From Faecalibacterium prausnitzii (GTDB taxonomy: Bacteria; Bacillota; Clostridia; Oscillospirales; Ruminococcaceae), in NCBI GenBank assembly GCA_004558805.1, contig SFDE01000002.1, positions 112,356 to 176,355 on the forward strand: a DNA stretch of 64,000 bases. Direction: 5' to 3'. Positions 49,545 to 58,371 of this stretch are shown here, in pieces (position 1 is the first letter of the stretch; every line of letters starts with the position of its first letter). The notes below the pieces were generated by a model, which had not been told where the DNA came from, did no database searches, and saw only the letters and a list, made by a program, of their open reading frames with translations. The translations under genes were made by a program, and so were the position numbers.

Positions 49545-50080
49545 GACGATTTAAAATGCCCTCCGCTTTGCTCTGGGCATAGTCAGCGGAAATATTTTTG
49601 ATTTTGGGGTTCAGGAAAGTCTGCGGACTTTCCTGAACCCCATTTTCACAGGAGGAGTCGTAACCGGGAACGGCATCTGCAGCGCCTGCTTCCTGCGGAA
49701 GCGGCGGCACTGCGGGAAGCGGGGTCCGCCCTCTCCGTCACCTCCGGTGCCACCTCCCCCATTGGGGGAGCTTGGCACAAAGTGCCAGAAGGGGAATTGG
49801 CGGCACGATGTGCCGAATGAGGGCGCTCTTACAGATGCTGCTAACGGCTGTTCACCCCTCATCCGTCTGCTCCCTACGGTCGCAGCCACCTTTCCCCCAA
49901 GGGGGGAGCTGCCGCGCAGCGACTGAGGGGGGAATAGATCGGCGGAGCCGGAAAAAACGGTTAAAAGATCTTCACGCCGAAGAGGCGTGAATCTTCAGTT
50001 TTTTCCGGTGGACCCCTCCCCACCTCTGACCCCAGCGGAGCGTCCCAGCCCGTTGGCGGCAAGCAAAAAGTTACCCCCCG
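49545..50080. repeat. Composite hairpin-rich repeat, copy 1
   Basis: Fills the space between oppA and oppB. It shares with copy 2 (63038-63390): block A (GACGATTTAAAATGCCCTCC...TCAGCGGAAATA), a TGCG-looped hairpin (here a perfect 16-bp stem, 49606-49641), block B (GGGGGAGCTGCCGCGCAGCG..., 49899-49950) and block C (GAGCGTCCCAGCC...TTGGCGG, ~50035-50075). It holds further hairpins, including a long one at 49948-50008 (CCGGAAAAAAC...GTTTTTTCCGG around TTCACGCC/GGCGTGAA). No supported ORF; 50081-50214 holds nothing else supported. Confidence 0.75.
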
Positions 50081-50214
50081 GGCACGCAGTGCGCATTCAA
50101 AATCGTCCCTCCCCCCCATTTTCCCGCAAATATCCGCAAATCCCTTTCCAAACCGAAGGATTTGCGGTATTCTATACTTGTCTGTATTTTTATAGAAAAG
50201 AGAGGTGCACACAG

Positions 50215-51156
50215 ATGGTGCAATATCTGGCAAAGCGGATCGGACGCTCCATCCTGACCTTGTTTGTTATTGTGACGCTGGTGTTCTGCCTGCTGCGGCT
50301 GATGCCGGTGGAAGGCTATTTTTCCAACTACGAAAAGATGACCCCGGCACAGGTGCAGGCAGGCTTGCAATCCATGGGACTGCTGGACCCGCTGCCGGTG
50401 CAGGTGGGGCGGTTCTGGAAGAACGCCCTGCAGGGGGATCTGGGGGTAAGCCACATTTACAAGGTAAACGCCCCTGTTACCCAGATCCTGGCACAGAAGC
50501 TGCCCATCTCCATCCAGATGGGCGTATGCGCCATGATGCTGAGTCTGGTATTGGGGATCCCGCTGGGGCTTGTAATGGGGCGGTACAAGAACCACCTGCC
50601 GGATAAGCTCGGCACGGCGGTGATCGTGCTCATTCAGGCGGTGCCTGCGGCGGTGTACTTTTTGTACATCCAGATGTACGGCACCACGGCGCTGGGAGTA
50701 GGGCTGCTGTTCAACGCCGCCGACTGGCGGTACTGGGTGCTGCCGGTATGCAGCATGAGTCTGGCAAACCTTGCCTTCTACGCCATGTGGCTCCGCCGCT
50801 ACATGGTGGACGAAAGCAACAAGGACTATGTGCGTCTGGCACGTGCCAAGGGGGTCAGCGAGACCAACATCTCCCTGCACCATGTGTTCCGCAACGCCAT
50901 GGTTCCCCTTGTGCAGTACATTCCCTCCGCCTTTCTGAACACGGTGGTAGGCTCCATCTACATCGAAAGCCTGTACAGCATCCCGGGCATGGGCGGCTTG
51001 CTGGTGACCTGCGTGCAGCGCCACGACAACACCATGGTGCAGGGCATCGTGCTGCTGTACGCCTGTGTGGGCATCCTTGGTCTGTTTTTGGGAGACCTGC
51101 TCATGGTGCTCATCGACCCCCGGATCAGTTTTGGCAAGAAAGAAGGTGGACGCTGA
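50215..51156 (+). CDS. ABC oligopeptide-type permease (OppB/DppB-like)
   Basis: 313 residues from MVQYLAKRIGRSILTLFVIVTL, AGAGAGGTG upstream. Six membrane helices and the EAA-type motif RLARAKGVSETNISLHHVFRNAMVPL. Stop and next start share one base (TGATG). Confidence 0.93.
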   Translation: MVQYLAKRIGRSILTLFVIVTLVFCLLRLMPVEGYFSNYEKMTPAQVQAGLQSMGLLDPLPVQVGRFWKNALQGDLGVSHIYKVNAPVTQILAQKLPISIQMGVCAMMLSLVLGIPLGLVMGRYKNHLPDKLGTAVIVLIQAVPAAVYFLYIQMYGTTALGVGLLFNAADWRYWVLPVCSMSLANLAFYAMWLRRYMVDESNKDYVRLARAKGVSETNISLHHVFRNAMVPLVQYIPSAFLNTVVGSIYIESLYSIPGMGGLLVTCVQRHDNTMVQGIVLLYACVGILGLFLGDLLMVLIDPRISFGKKEGGR

Positions 51157-52187
51157 TGCTTTCGTTCCTCAAGAATACCAAGTCCCGCAGGCTGGAACAG
51201 CAGCTGGACACCCTGCAGCAGCAGGGTCCTGCCGCCTGGGCAGAGCTGCCGGAGGATGAGCTGTTCACCCCCGCCGGCTTCCAGCCCCAGCAGGCAGAGG
51301 CAACTGCCAGCTCCAACTACAGCTACTGGGGCAGCACCTTCCGTGCCTTTTTTAAGAACCGGCTGGCAGTGGCGCTGCTTATTGCTCTGATCGCAGTGGT
51401 CGCCTTTGCCTTTCTGCAGCCCTGTCTGCCGGGGCAGAAGGACCCCAACCTCTGCGCCGTGGACCCGGTCACCGGCATCCAGTACCGGAACATCGCCCCG
51501 GGGCAGGACGGCTTTGTGTGGGGTTCCAACTCCATCGGGCAGGACCTTTGGGCACGGATCTGGGCAGGCGCACGCACCAGCCTGACCATCGCCTTTTTTG
51601 TAGCGGTGGTGGAGGCAGTGGTGGGCATCACCGCCGGTGTGCTGTGGGGCTATGTGCGAGGGCTGGACTTTTTGTTCACAGAGTTGTATAACATCTTTGA
51701 CAACATCCCCACTGCCATTGTGCTGATCCTGATCTCCTATGTGGCGACCCCCAGCATCTGGACCATGATCCTGGGCATGTCCATCAAGGGCTGGATCGAG
51801 ATGGCACGGTTCATCCGCAACCAGATCCTCATTATCCGGGACCGGGACTACAATGTGGCGTCCCGGTGCATCGGCACCCCCACCTTCCGCATCGTGGTGC
51901 GGAACCTGCTGCCCTATCTGGTGTCGGTGATCATGCTGCGGATGGCGCTGACCATCCCGGAGGCGATCGGCAACGAGGTGTTCATCACCTACATCGGTCT
52001 GGGACTGTCGGTGGAGACCCCCTCTCTGGGCAATCTGGTCAACGATGGTCGCAAGGTGATGATGCAGGCAGGGCTGCGGTACCAGCTGCTGTACCCCACC
52101 CTGATCCTCAGCTTTGTCACCATCGCCTTCTACCTCATCGGCAACGCCTTTTCGGATGCTGCCGACCCCAAAAATCACCTGCAGTAA
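51156..52187 (+). CDS. ABC oligopeptide-type permease (OppC/DppC-like)
   Basis: 343 residues, with a longer hydrophilic N-terminus (~70 residues) than usual and then FFKNRLAVALLIALIAVVAFAF; GSNSIGQDLWARIWAGARTSL and VASRCIGTPTFRIVVRNLLPYL are OppC hallmarks. Coupled to the preceding permease. Confidence 0.93.
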   Translation: MLSFLKNTKSRRLEQQLDTLQQQGPAAWAELPEDELFTPAGFQPQQAEATASSNYSYWGSTFRAFFKNRLAVALLIALIAVVAFAFLQPCLPGQKDPNLCAVDPVTGIQYRNIAPGQDGFVWGSNSIGQDLWARIWAGARTSLTIAFFVAVVEAVVGITAGVLWGYVRGLDFLFTELYNIFDNIPTAIVLILISYVATPSIWTMILGMSIKGWIEMARFIRNQILIIRDRDYNVASRCIGTPTFRIVVRNLLPYLVSVIMLRMALTIPEAIGNEVFITYIGLGLSVETPSLGNLVNDGRKVMMQAGLRYQLLYPTLILSFVTIAFYLIGNAFSDAADPKNHLQ

Positions 52188-52199
52188 GGAGGATATCCT

Positions 52200-53270
52200 A
52201 TGGAACAGAACGATCGTATCCTCTCGGTGCAGGATCTGCACGTAAAGTTTGACCTCCGGGGCAGGGTTCTCCATGCCATCCGGGGGGTGGATCTGGAGCT
52301 GTACCGGGGAGAGGTCCTTGCCATCGTAGGCGAGAGCGGCTCCGGCAAAAGCGTGTTTACCAAAAGCTTTATGGGACTGCTGGATGCCAACGGCTCCATC
52401 ACCGGGGGCACCATGGACTATTATCCCACCCCCGGCGGCGAACCGGTGCGGCTCTCCTGCCTGAAGGGGGAAAAGGACTGGCTGCGGATCCGGGGCAGGG
52501 AGATCGCCATGGTCATGCAGGACCCCATGACCAGCCTGAACCCCCTCAAGACCATCGGGGAGCAGATCATGGAGGCAGTCTGCCTTCATCAGGGTCTCAA
52601 GGGCGCTGCCGCCCGGGAAAAGGCTCTGGAATATCTGCGGGACGTGGGCATCCGGGACCCGGAGCAGCGGTTCCGTCAGTACCCCCACGAGTTTTCTGGC
52701 GGTATGCGTCAGCGGGTGGTCATTGCCATTGCGCTGGCGTGCAGCCCCCGGATCCTGATCTGTGACGAGCCTACCACCGCACTGGATGTGACCATTCAGG
52801 CACAGATCCTGCAGCTGCTGAAGCAGATGCGGCAGAAATACCACCTGACCATCGTTATGATCACCCACGATCTGGGTGTGGTAGCAAACATTGCAGATCG
52901 GGTGGCGGTGATGTACGCCGGGGACATCGTGGAGATCGGCACCGCCGATGAGATCTACTACGACCCCCGCCACCCCTACACCTGGGCGCTGCTGTCCAGT
53001 ATGCCTCAGATGGGGGTAAAGGGGCAGGACCTGTTCAATATTCTGGGCACACCTCCCAACCTCTTTGCGGAGATCCGGGGCGACGCCTTTGCCCCCCGGA
53101 ACCCGCAGGCGCTGAAGATCGACTTTGTAAAGCGCCCGCCCTATTTTTCCGTCACCCCCACCCACAAGGCAAAAACATGGCTGCTGGACCCCCGTGCCCC
53201 TCAGGTGGAACCCCCTGCGGCGGTAAAGCTGCTGCGAAAGGAGGCGTCTGTCCATGACCGGACCCGCTGA
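52200..53270 (+). CDS. ABC oligopeptide-type ATPase (OppD/DppD-like)
   Basis: 356 residues; Walker [10 protein letters not shown], signature FSGGMRQRV, Walker [15 protein letters not shown]-terminal oligopeptide_HPY region ([23 protein letters not shown]). GGAGGA before the ATG. Overlaps the next gene by 17 bp. Confidence 0.94.
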   Translation: MEQNDRILSVQDLHVKFDLRGRVLHAIRGVDLELYRGEVLAIVGESGSGKSVFTKSFMGLLDANGSITGGTMDYYPTPGGEPVRLSCLKGEKDWLRIRGREIAMVMQDPMTSLNPLKTIGEQIMEAVCLHQGLKGAAAREKALEYLRDVGIRDPEQRFRQYPHEFSGGMRQRVVIAIALACSPRILICDEPTTALDVTIQAQILQLLKQMRQKYHLTIVMITHDLGVVANIADRVAVMYAGDIVEIGTADEIYYDPRHPYTWALLSSMPQMGVKGQDLFNILGTPPNLFAEIRGDAFAPRNPQALKIDFVKRPPYFSVTPTHKAKTWLLDPRAPQVEPPAAVKLLRKEASVHDRTR

Positions 53271-54201
53271 AAAGGAAGTCCTGCTGGAAGTAAAGGACCT
53301 GAACATTACCTACGGCACCGGACGCCGGGCATACGATGCGGTACAGCAGGCAAATTTTGTGATCTACAAGGGCGAGACCTTTGGTCTGGTGGGCGAGTCC
53401 GGCTCCGGCAAGACCACCATCGGTCGTGCCATCCTGCGGATCCTGCCCACCTCCGGCGGTGAGATCCTGTACAAGGGACAAAAGATCAACGGCAGGATCT
53501 CCCGGGCGCTGGATAAACAGCTGACAAAAGAGATCCAGATGATCTTTCAGGACCCGCAGTCTTCTCTGAACGAGCGTGCCAAGGTAAGCTACATCGTAGG
53601 CGAGGGCTTGCAGAATGTGCGCCCGGACCTGACCCCCGCCCAGCGGGAGGAAAAGGTCCGGCAGGCGCTGCTGGACGTGGGACTGCTGCCGGAGTTTGCC
53701 TCCCGCTTCCCCCACGAGTTTTCCGGCGGACAGCGGCAGCGCATCGGCATCGCCCGTGCCCTCATCGTGGAGCCGGAGTTCATCGTGGCAGACGAGCCCA
53801 TCAGCGCACTGGATATGTCCATCCGGGCGCAGGTGCTGAATCTGCTGCGGCACCTGCAAAAGGAGCGGGGCATCACCTACCTGTTCATTGCCCACGATCT
53901 GTCGGTCATGCGCTATATTTCCGACCGCATTGCCGTCATCCACCGGGGGCGCATCCTGGAGCTGGCGGATGCCGAGGAACTGGTGACCCACCCCCTGCAC
54001 CCCTACACCCGGAGCCTGCTGTCCGCCATCCCCATGCCGGACCCCCGCCGGGAGCGGGAAAAGACCCTGCTGGTCTATGACCCCGCCATCCACGATTACT
54101 CTGCCGAGGCACCGCAGTGGCGTCAGCTGCGACCCCGACACTGGGTACTGTGCAGCGAATCGGAAGCGGCACAGTGGATAAGCCAAGAAGAAAGGTCGTA
54201 A
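53254..54201 (+). CDS. ABC oligopeptide-type ATPase (OppF/DppF-like)
   Basis: 315 residues; Walker [10 protein letters not shown], signature FSGGQRQRI, Walker [14 protein letters not shown], and the C-terminal [19 protein letters not shown] motif. Last ABC gene; 5 nt before the CoA-ligase-like ORF. Confidence 0.94.
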   Translation: MTGPAEKEVLLEVKDLNITYGTGRRAYDAVQQANFVIYKGETFGLVGESGSGKTTIGRAILRILPTSGGEILYKGQKINGRISRALDKQLTKEIQMIFQDPQSSLNERAKVSYIVGEGLQNVRPDLTPAQREEKVRQALLDVGLLPEFASRFPHEFSGGQRQRIGIARALIVEPEFIVADEPISALDMSIRAQVLNLLRHLQKERGITYLFIAHDLSVMRYISDRIAVIHRGRILELADAEELVTHPLHPYTRSLLSAIPMPDPRREREKTLLVYDPAIHDYSAEAPQWRQLRPRHWVLCSESEAAQWISQEERS

Positions 54202-54206
54202 ACGAC

Positions 54207-55940
54207 ATGATACCTGCATCCAAGGAGCCGGTGTTTGCCTCTGTGGCAAAGCCGTGGCTGAAATATTACGATCCAAAATTCATCGGGCAGAGCCTGCCGG
54301 AGTGCTCTGCCTATGAACTGATCTGCCGCCGGAACAAAAATCACCTCAGCGAGGCGGCGCTGGAATACTTTGGGCGGAAGTTCAGCTATGCGGACCTGTT
54401 TGTGAACATCAAAAAGACCGCCGCCGCCTTCCGTGCCGCCGGGGTGAAAAAGGGCGACATCGTTACGGTGGTAAGCGTCATGACCCCGGAGGTGATCTGC
54501 GCCTTTTATGCGGCGGACATGATCGGTGCCACCCTGAACATGGTGGACCCCCGGTACAGCCCCGAGGGCATCCGGGAGTACATTCAGGAGGTGGGGTCCC
54601 GGCTGCTGATCTGCCTGAACGTGGTGTATGACCGCTGCCATCAGGCGGCAAAGCGCACTACGGTGGAGCGGGTGCTGGTGCTGTCCCCGGCAGACGGTAT
54701 GCCCTGGCACCTTGCCGCCGGGCACAAGCTCAAGTGCCCGGATAAAAACCGCTACGCCTCCAACGTGATCTTCTGGAAGGATTTTATCGCCGCCGGTAAG
54801 GACCAGAGCACCGCAGCGGAACCCTACGATCCGGACCACGCCTTTGTGGTGGTGCACACCGGCGGCACCACCGGCTTTCCCAAGGGGGTCATGCTCACCG
54901 ACGGCAACTTCAACGCCATCGCCCTGCAGTTTGCCGCCTACGAAAAGCTGTTCTGCCGGGGACAGAAGCTGATGAACATCATGCCCCCCTTCATCGCCTA
55001 CGGCTTCTCCTGCGGCATCCACATGCCGCTGGTGCTGGGACTGACCGTTGTGGTCATCCCCAAGCTGGACCCGGAAAAGCTGGGTTCGCTGGTGCTGCGG
55101 CACAAGCCCGCCCATATGTTTGGGGTACCCACCCACTACCAGCAGCTTGCTGCCGACCCCAAACTGCAGAAAAAGGACCTGTCCTTCATCCGCAACTACG
55201 CCGCCGGCGGCGACTCCCTGCCTCTGGGGGCAGAGCTGGAAGTAGACGAGTTCCTTGCCGCCCACGGGGTGGAATTTCCCCTTGCCAAGGGCTACGGCAT
55301 GACCGAGGCTTCCTCCGCCGCCACCGCTGCTGCCGGCAAGGTCAACAAGGCAGGCAGCGTGGGCATCCCGCTGGTGAACATGGTGGTGTCGGTGTTTGAA
55401 CCGGGCACCGACAAGGAACTGCCCATCGGAGAGCAGGGAGAGCTGTGCATCTCCGGTCCCACCCTTATGAAGGGCTACTACGGCAAGCCGGCGGAGACCC
55501 AGGCGCTGCTGCACCGCCACCCCGACGGCACCCTGTGGGCGCACACCGGAGACATGGGACACATGGATCAGGACGGTTTTGTCTACGTAGACTCCCGCAT
55601 CAAGCGGATGATCATCCGTCCCGACGGCTACAAGGTGTTCCCCTCCCTCATCGAAAATGTCATCAGCCGCCACCCCGCCGTCCATCAGTGCTCGGTGGTG
55701 AGCTGCCCGGATCAGGAACACACGCAGGGTCGCCTGCCCTTTGTGTTCGCGGTGCTGGACTCTACAGCGGACAAGAAAAAGCGGCAGATCCTCCGGGAGC
55801 TGCGGCAGCTGTGCCGGGAAGAGCTGCCGGAGTACGTCCAGCCTGTGGGCTACAAGTTCCTTCCGGAACTGCCCCTTACCCCTGTGGGCAAGGTGGACTA
55901 CCGGACTCTGGAAGAGCAGATCAGTCCCCGGGATTATTGA
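54207..55940 (+). CDS. AMP-binding (acyl-CoA ligase/adenylation-like) enzyme
   Basis: 577 residues. P-loop-like VHTGGTTGFPKGVML, A5 motif GYGMTEASS, A7/A8 TGDMGHMDQDGFVYVDSRIKRMII, catalytic Lys near GKVDYRTL. Activates a carboxylate with ATP; whether it loads CoA or another thiol is not decided, since no carrier protein is nearby. Immediately downstream of the importer, which hints that its substrate is imported by it (inference). Confidence 0.88.
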   Translation: MIPASKEPVFASVAKPWLKYYDPKFIGQSLPECSAYELICRRNKNHLSEAALEYFGRKFSYADLFVNIKKTAAAFRAAGVKKGDIVTVVSVMTPEVICAFYAADMIGATLNMVDPRYSPEGIREYIQEVGSRLLICLNVVYDRCHQAAKRTTVERVLVLSPADGMPWHLAAGHKLKCPDKNRYASNVIFWKDFIAAGKDQSTAAEPYDPDHAFVVVHTGGTTGFPKGVMLTDGNFNAIALQFAAYEKLFCRGQKLMNIMPPFIAYGFSCGIHMPLVLGLTVVVIPKLDPEKLGSLVLRHKPAHMFGVPTHYQQLAADPKLQKKDLSFIRNYAAGGDSLPLGAELEVDEFLAAHGVEFPLAKGYGMTEASSAATAAAGKVNKAGSVGIPLVNMVVSVFEPGTDKELPIGEQGELCISGPTLMKGYYGKPAETQALLHRHPDGTLWAHTGDMGHMDQDGFVYVDSRIKRMIIRPDGYKVFPSLIENVISRHPAVHQCSVVSCPDQEHTQGRLPFVFAVLDSTADKKKRQILRELRQLCREELPEYVQPVGYKFLPELPLTPVGKVDYRTLEEQISPRDY

Positions 55941-56014
55941 AAAGGAGCAATCGGTTTTTCACAGCCATGGCAGCGCCCTCCGACTATGGAAAACTTCTGT
56001 GAAAGGAGTTTGTC

Positions 56015-57043
56015 ATGAAACTGAAACGTATTACCAGCGCCCTGCTGGCGGCGGCAATGATGATGGCGCTTTCTGTGCCTGCCTTTGCGGCGCAGGAGCC
56101 TGCCACCGAGGATGCCGCCCCGGCACAGCAGACCGAAGAGCAGCCGGAGACCGCCGAGGCTGCAGAACCTGCTCAGGAGCAGCTGACCTATGTGGCGCTG
56201 GGAGACAGCATTGTCGCCGGCGTGGGTCTGAAAGGGCTGAAGTACACCAGCGCCCCCATCGGGCTGGACCTTGCCGAAAACTTTGAGGGCTACCCCAAAA
56301 AATGCTATGTGGCACGGATCGCCAAGTCCTTGAATCTGGACCGCCAGCACGCCATTGATCTGGGTCTGCCCGGTCTTATGACCAAGGACATGGTGGACAT
56401 GGTGCGGGATGGTGCCATGCCCCAGATGAATCAGGCGTCCGGCTCCTACTACGTCTACCCCCAGTATCAGGAATACCTGCGGAACGCCGACATCATCAGC
56501 ATCCAGATCGGTTCCAATGATGCGCTGGTGCCCTGCATCGTGGCACTGGGCGAGGCGACCAACTGGAAGAGCGAGCAGCTTGCCAACACGGTGATCACCG
56601 GTATGCTGCGGGACCCCAGCATCGAGTCTCTGCAGCTGCTGTTCAGTGGTCTGTCCAAGATGAAGCTGACTAAGGAGGAATCCGCCGCCACCCGCCAGCT
56701 GCTGAACCACGACATGAAGACCATCTGCGACGAGGCATACGTCACGGTCACCACCAATCTGCCTCAGGTCATTGCCGAGATCCGCAAGCTGAACCCGGAT
56801 GCAGAGATCCTGCTGGTGGGCTACACCAACCCCGTGCCCATGCTGTCCTGCTGGACCAATTACTTCCGCAGCCTTAACACCTTTGCCAAGGACCTTGCTG
56901 CCCAGCAGGAGAATGTGACCTTTGTGTCCATTCCCCTTACCATGACCGCCGCCGACGGTCACCCCACCATCTGCGGACACCGCTACATTGCAAACCGTCT
57001 GCTCAGCGCCATCAAAAAGATCAATAAGGAAAAGAATTCCTAA
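56015..57043 (+). CDS. Secreted SGNH/GDSL hydrolase
   Basis: 342 residues. Signal peptide MKLKRITSALLAAAMMMALS...AFA, an acidic Ala/Glu/Gln linker (~30 residues), then GDS block VALGDSIVAGVG, block III GSNDALV, and catalytic Asp/His DGHPTICGH. Extracellular esterase/acetylesterase-like. It ends the cluster with a strong bidirectional terminator. Confidence 0.9.
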   Translation: MKLKRITSALLAAAMMMALSVPAFAAQEPATEDAAPAQQTEEQPETAEAAEPAQEQLTYVALGDSIVAGVGLKGLKYTSAPIGLDLAENFEGYPKKCYVARIAKSLNLDRQHAIDLGLPGLMTKDMVDMVRDGAMPQMNQASGSYYVYPQYQEYLRNADIISIQIGSNDALVPCIVALGEATNWKSEQLANTVITGMLRDPSIESLQLLFSGLSKMKLTKEESAATRQLLNHDMKTICDEAYVTVTTNLPQVIAEIRKLNPDAEILLVGYTNPVPMLSCWTNYFRSLNTFAKDLAAQQENVTFVSIPLTMTAADGHPTICGHRYIANRLLSAIKKINKEKNS

Positions 57044-57051
57044 GCACATAC

Positions 57052-57093
57052 AAAAAACAGCGTCTGTCCCCACCGGACAGGCGCTGTTTTTTG
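57052..57093. terminator. Bidirectional intrinsic terminator
   Basis: AAAAAACAGCG(t)CTGTCC...GGACAG(g)CGCTGTTTTTT. Confidence 0.88.
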
Positions 57094-57097
57094 CGTT

Positions 57098-57667
57098 TCA
57101 GCTCAATCTTCCGTTTTCCACCGAGAAGCTCAGGTCTGCCGCCGCCATGGTGGACCGGCGGTGGGACACCAGCAGCATCGTTTTGTTCCGGCACTCGCTG
57201 CGGACGGCACGGAGGATGATGCCCTCGTTGAGGCTGTCCAGATCGGAGGTAGGCTCATCCAACAGCAGAAAGGGGGCGTCGTGGAGAAAGGCGCGTGCCA
57301 CCCCCTCGCTTGCCAGCATCACCACCTCACTGGTGGCAACGGTCTCAGTGTAGTTTTCCCCCAGAGCCACCAGCTTCTGGTAGATCCGGCTGCGGAGGGT
57401 GCCTTTGACATCCTTGGACGCCTCGTGGCTCATGCGGGAGGAAAGCATGGTAAATACGAACCGGAACGGGATGCTGCACAGGCAGAGGGCAAGGTTCTGC
57501 CACAGCAGCCGGGAGGTCAGGGTGCCTGCAAAGACAGCCCCTACCAGCCGTGCCACCGCACGGACAAAGATCACGTTCCACAGCAGCCCCATCCACTGGA
57601 ATACCACATTTACTCCTACATAGCGCAGTGCCCCGGGGGCAAAGGATAGCAATTTTTTGTTGATCAC
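57098..57667 (-). pseudogene. ABC exporter remnant with internal in-frame deletion
   Basis: 189 codons. The first ~125 look like the start of a CydC/CydD-like exporter membrane domain (LRYVGVNVVFQWMGLLWN; LLWQNLALCLCSIPFRFVFTML; SHEASKDVKGTLRSRIYQKLVALGENYTETVATSEVVML). The next residues jump to the ATPase end: GVARAFLHDAPFLLLDEPTSDLDSLNE and LLVSHRRSTM. Most of the membrane domain, Walker A and the LSGGQ signature are missing. The frame stays open and overlaps the DtxR-like gene by 4 bp (ATGA). Likely nonfunctional for transport. Confidence 0.85.
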
Positions 57668-58068
57668 AGTATATTCTCACTTTCTGGGCTCTCTGCTGCG
57701 CTGTCCAGCAGCCGGTCGTACTCTCCGGTAAAGATCCGGTCCGGCAGGGCGCTGGTCATTGCCAGCGCAGCGTTGAACCGCTCCTCCTCGGTAAGGTCCC
57801 CCTCCACTGGCGGAAAGTGTTCCACAATGGTATCCAGCTCCCGGGACACCTGTTTTGCCACCCAGAGCCCCCGGTCGGTAAGGTAGATCTTACCATAGTG
57901 TTCCTTTACGATCATGCCCCGCTCCATCAACAGGTTCAGGATCCGAACCACCGAGGGCTTTGTGACCCCCAGTTTTTCCGCCACGCTGCGGGAACTGATG
58001 TCCAGATGGGTCCGTGAGATCTCGTAGATCGCCAGCAGGTAGCGCAGATGCGCCGATGTAAGTTCCAT
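57664..58068 (-). CDS. DtxR/MntR-family metal-dependent repressor
   Basis: 134 residues from MELTSAHLRYLLAIYEIS (AAGGAAG 8 nt upstream; an in-frame GTG at 58077 is less likely). HTH: SRSVAEKLGVTKPSVVRILNLLMERGMIVKEHYGKIYLTDRGLWVAKQVSRE; the C-terminal dimerisation/metal region is short and lacks the SH3 domain. A GTTATC-ATCG-GCTAAC near-palindrome is upstream (58113-58128). It likely controls the adjacent feo genes (inference). Confidence 0.87.
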   Translation of the reverse strand: MELTSAHLRYLLAIYEISRTHLDISSRSVAEKLGVTKPSVVRILNLLMERGMIVKEHYGKIYLTDRGLWVAKQVSRELDTIVEHFPPVEGDLTEEERFNAALAMTSALPDRIFTGEYDRLLDSAAESPESENIL

Positions 58069-58112
58069 GCCGGTCACTTCCTTTGTTGATTTTTGTACCG
58101 GAGCTTTCCGGT

Positions 58113-58128
58113 GTTATCATCGGCTAAC
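58113..58128. promoter_or_regulatory. Candidate DtxR-type operator before the repressor gene
   Basis: On the minus strand GTTAGC-CGAT-GATAAC, five of six arm bases complementary; resembles the palindromes at 61145-61164, 61222-61241 and 62184-62199. Confidence 0.5.
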
Positions 58129-58140
58129 TTTGTTTTGCTT

Positions 58141-58180
58141 AAAAAAGAGTGCGAGCCGAGAGGTTCAGCCCGCACTCCAT
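58141..58180 (-). terminator. Terminator of the feo operon
   Basis: Minus-strand GAGTGCG...CGCACTC then TTTTTT, 12 nt after the Cys-rich gene. Confidence 0.8.
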
Positions 58181-58191
58181 AGGTCTAACGC

Positions 58192-58347
58192 TTAGTGGCA
58201 GCCCTTGCAGTGGCTGCAATCGCCGGAGCAGCCGCAGCCGCCACCGTGCTTATGGGTGTGCCATACGACCCAGCCCAGTGCGCCGAATACCAGCGCTGCC
58301 ACGATGATGGTGGGCAGATTAAAGTTTGTTGCAATAAATTCCGTCAT
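58192..58347 (-). CDS. FeoB-associated Cys-rich membrane protein
   Basis: 51 residues: one membrane helix (LPTIIVAALVFGALGWVVW) followed by a His/Gly/Cys tail ending CGCSGDCSHCKGCH. This short partner commonly follows feoB in Clostridia. Its role in iron transfer is unproven. Begins 24 nt after feoB; the stop is at 58192. Confidence 0.9.
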   Translation of the reverse strand: MTEFIATNFNLPTIIVAALVFGALGWVVWHTHKHGGGCGCSGDCSHCKGCH

Positions 58348-58371
58348 ACAGCATACACCCTTTCGTTTCTA

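Noticed and set aside
50958-53306. 782-codon open frame antisense to the importer genes
   Set aside because: Antisense shadow of OppC/OppD-like coding sequence, composition not protein-like.
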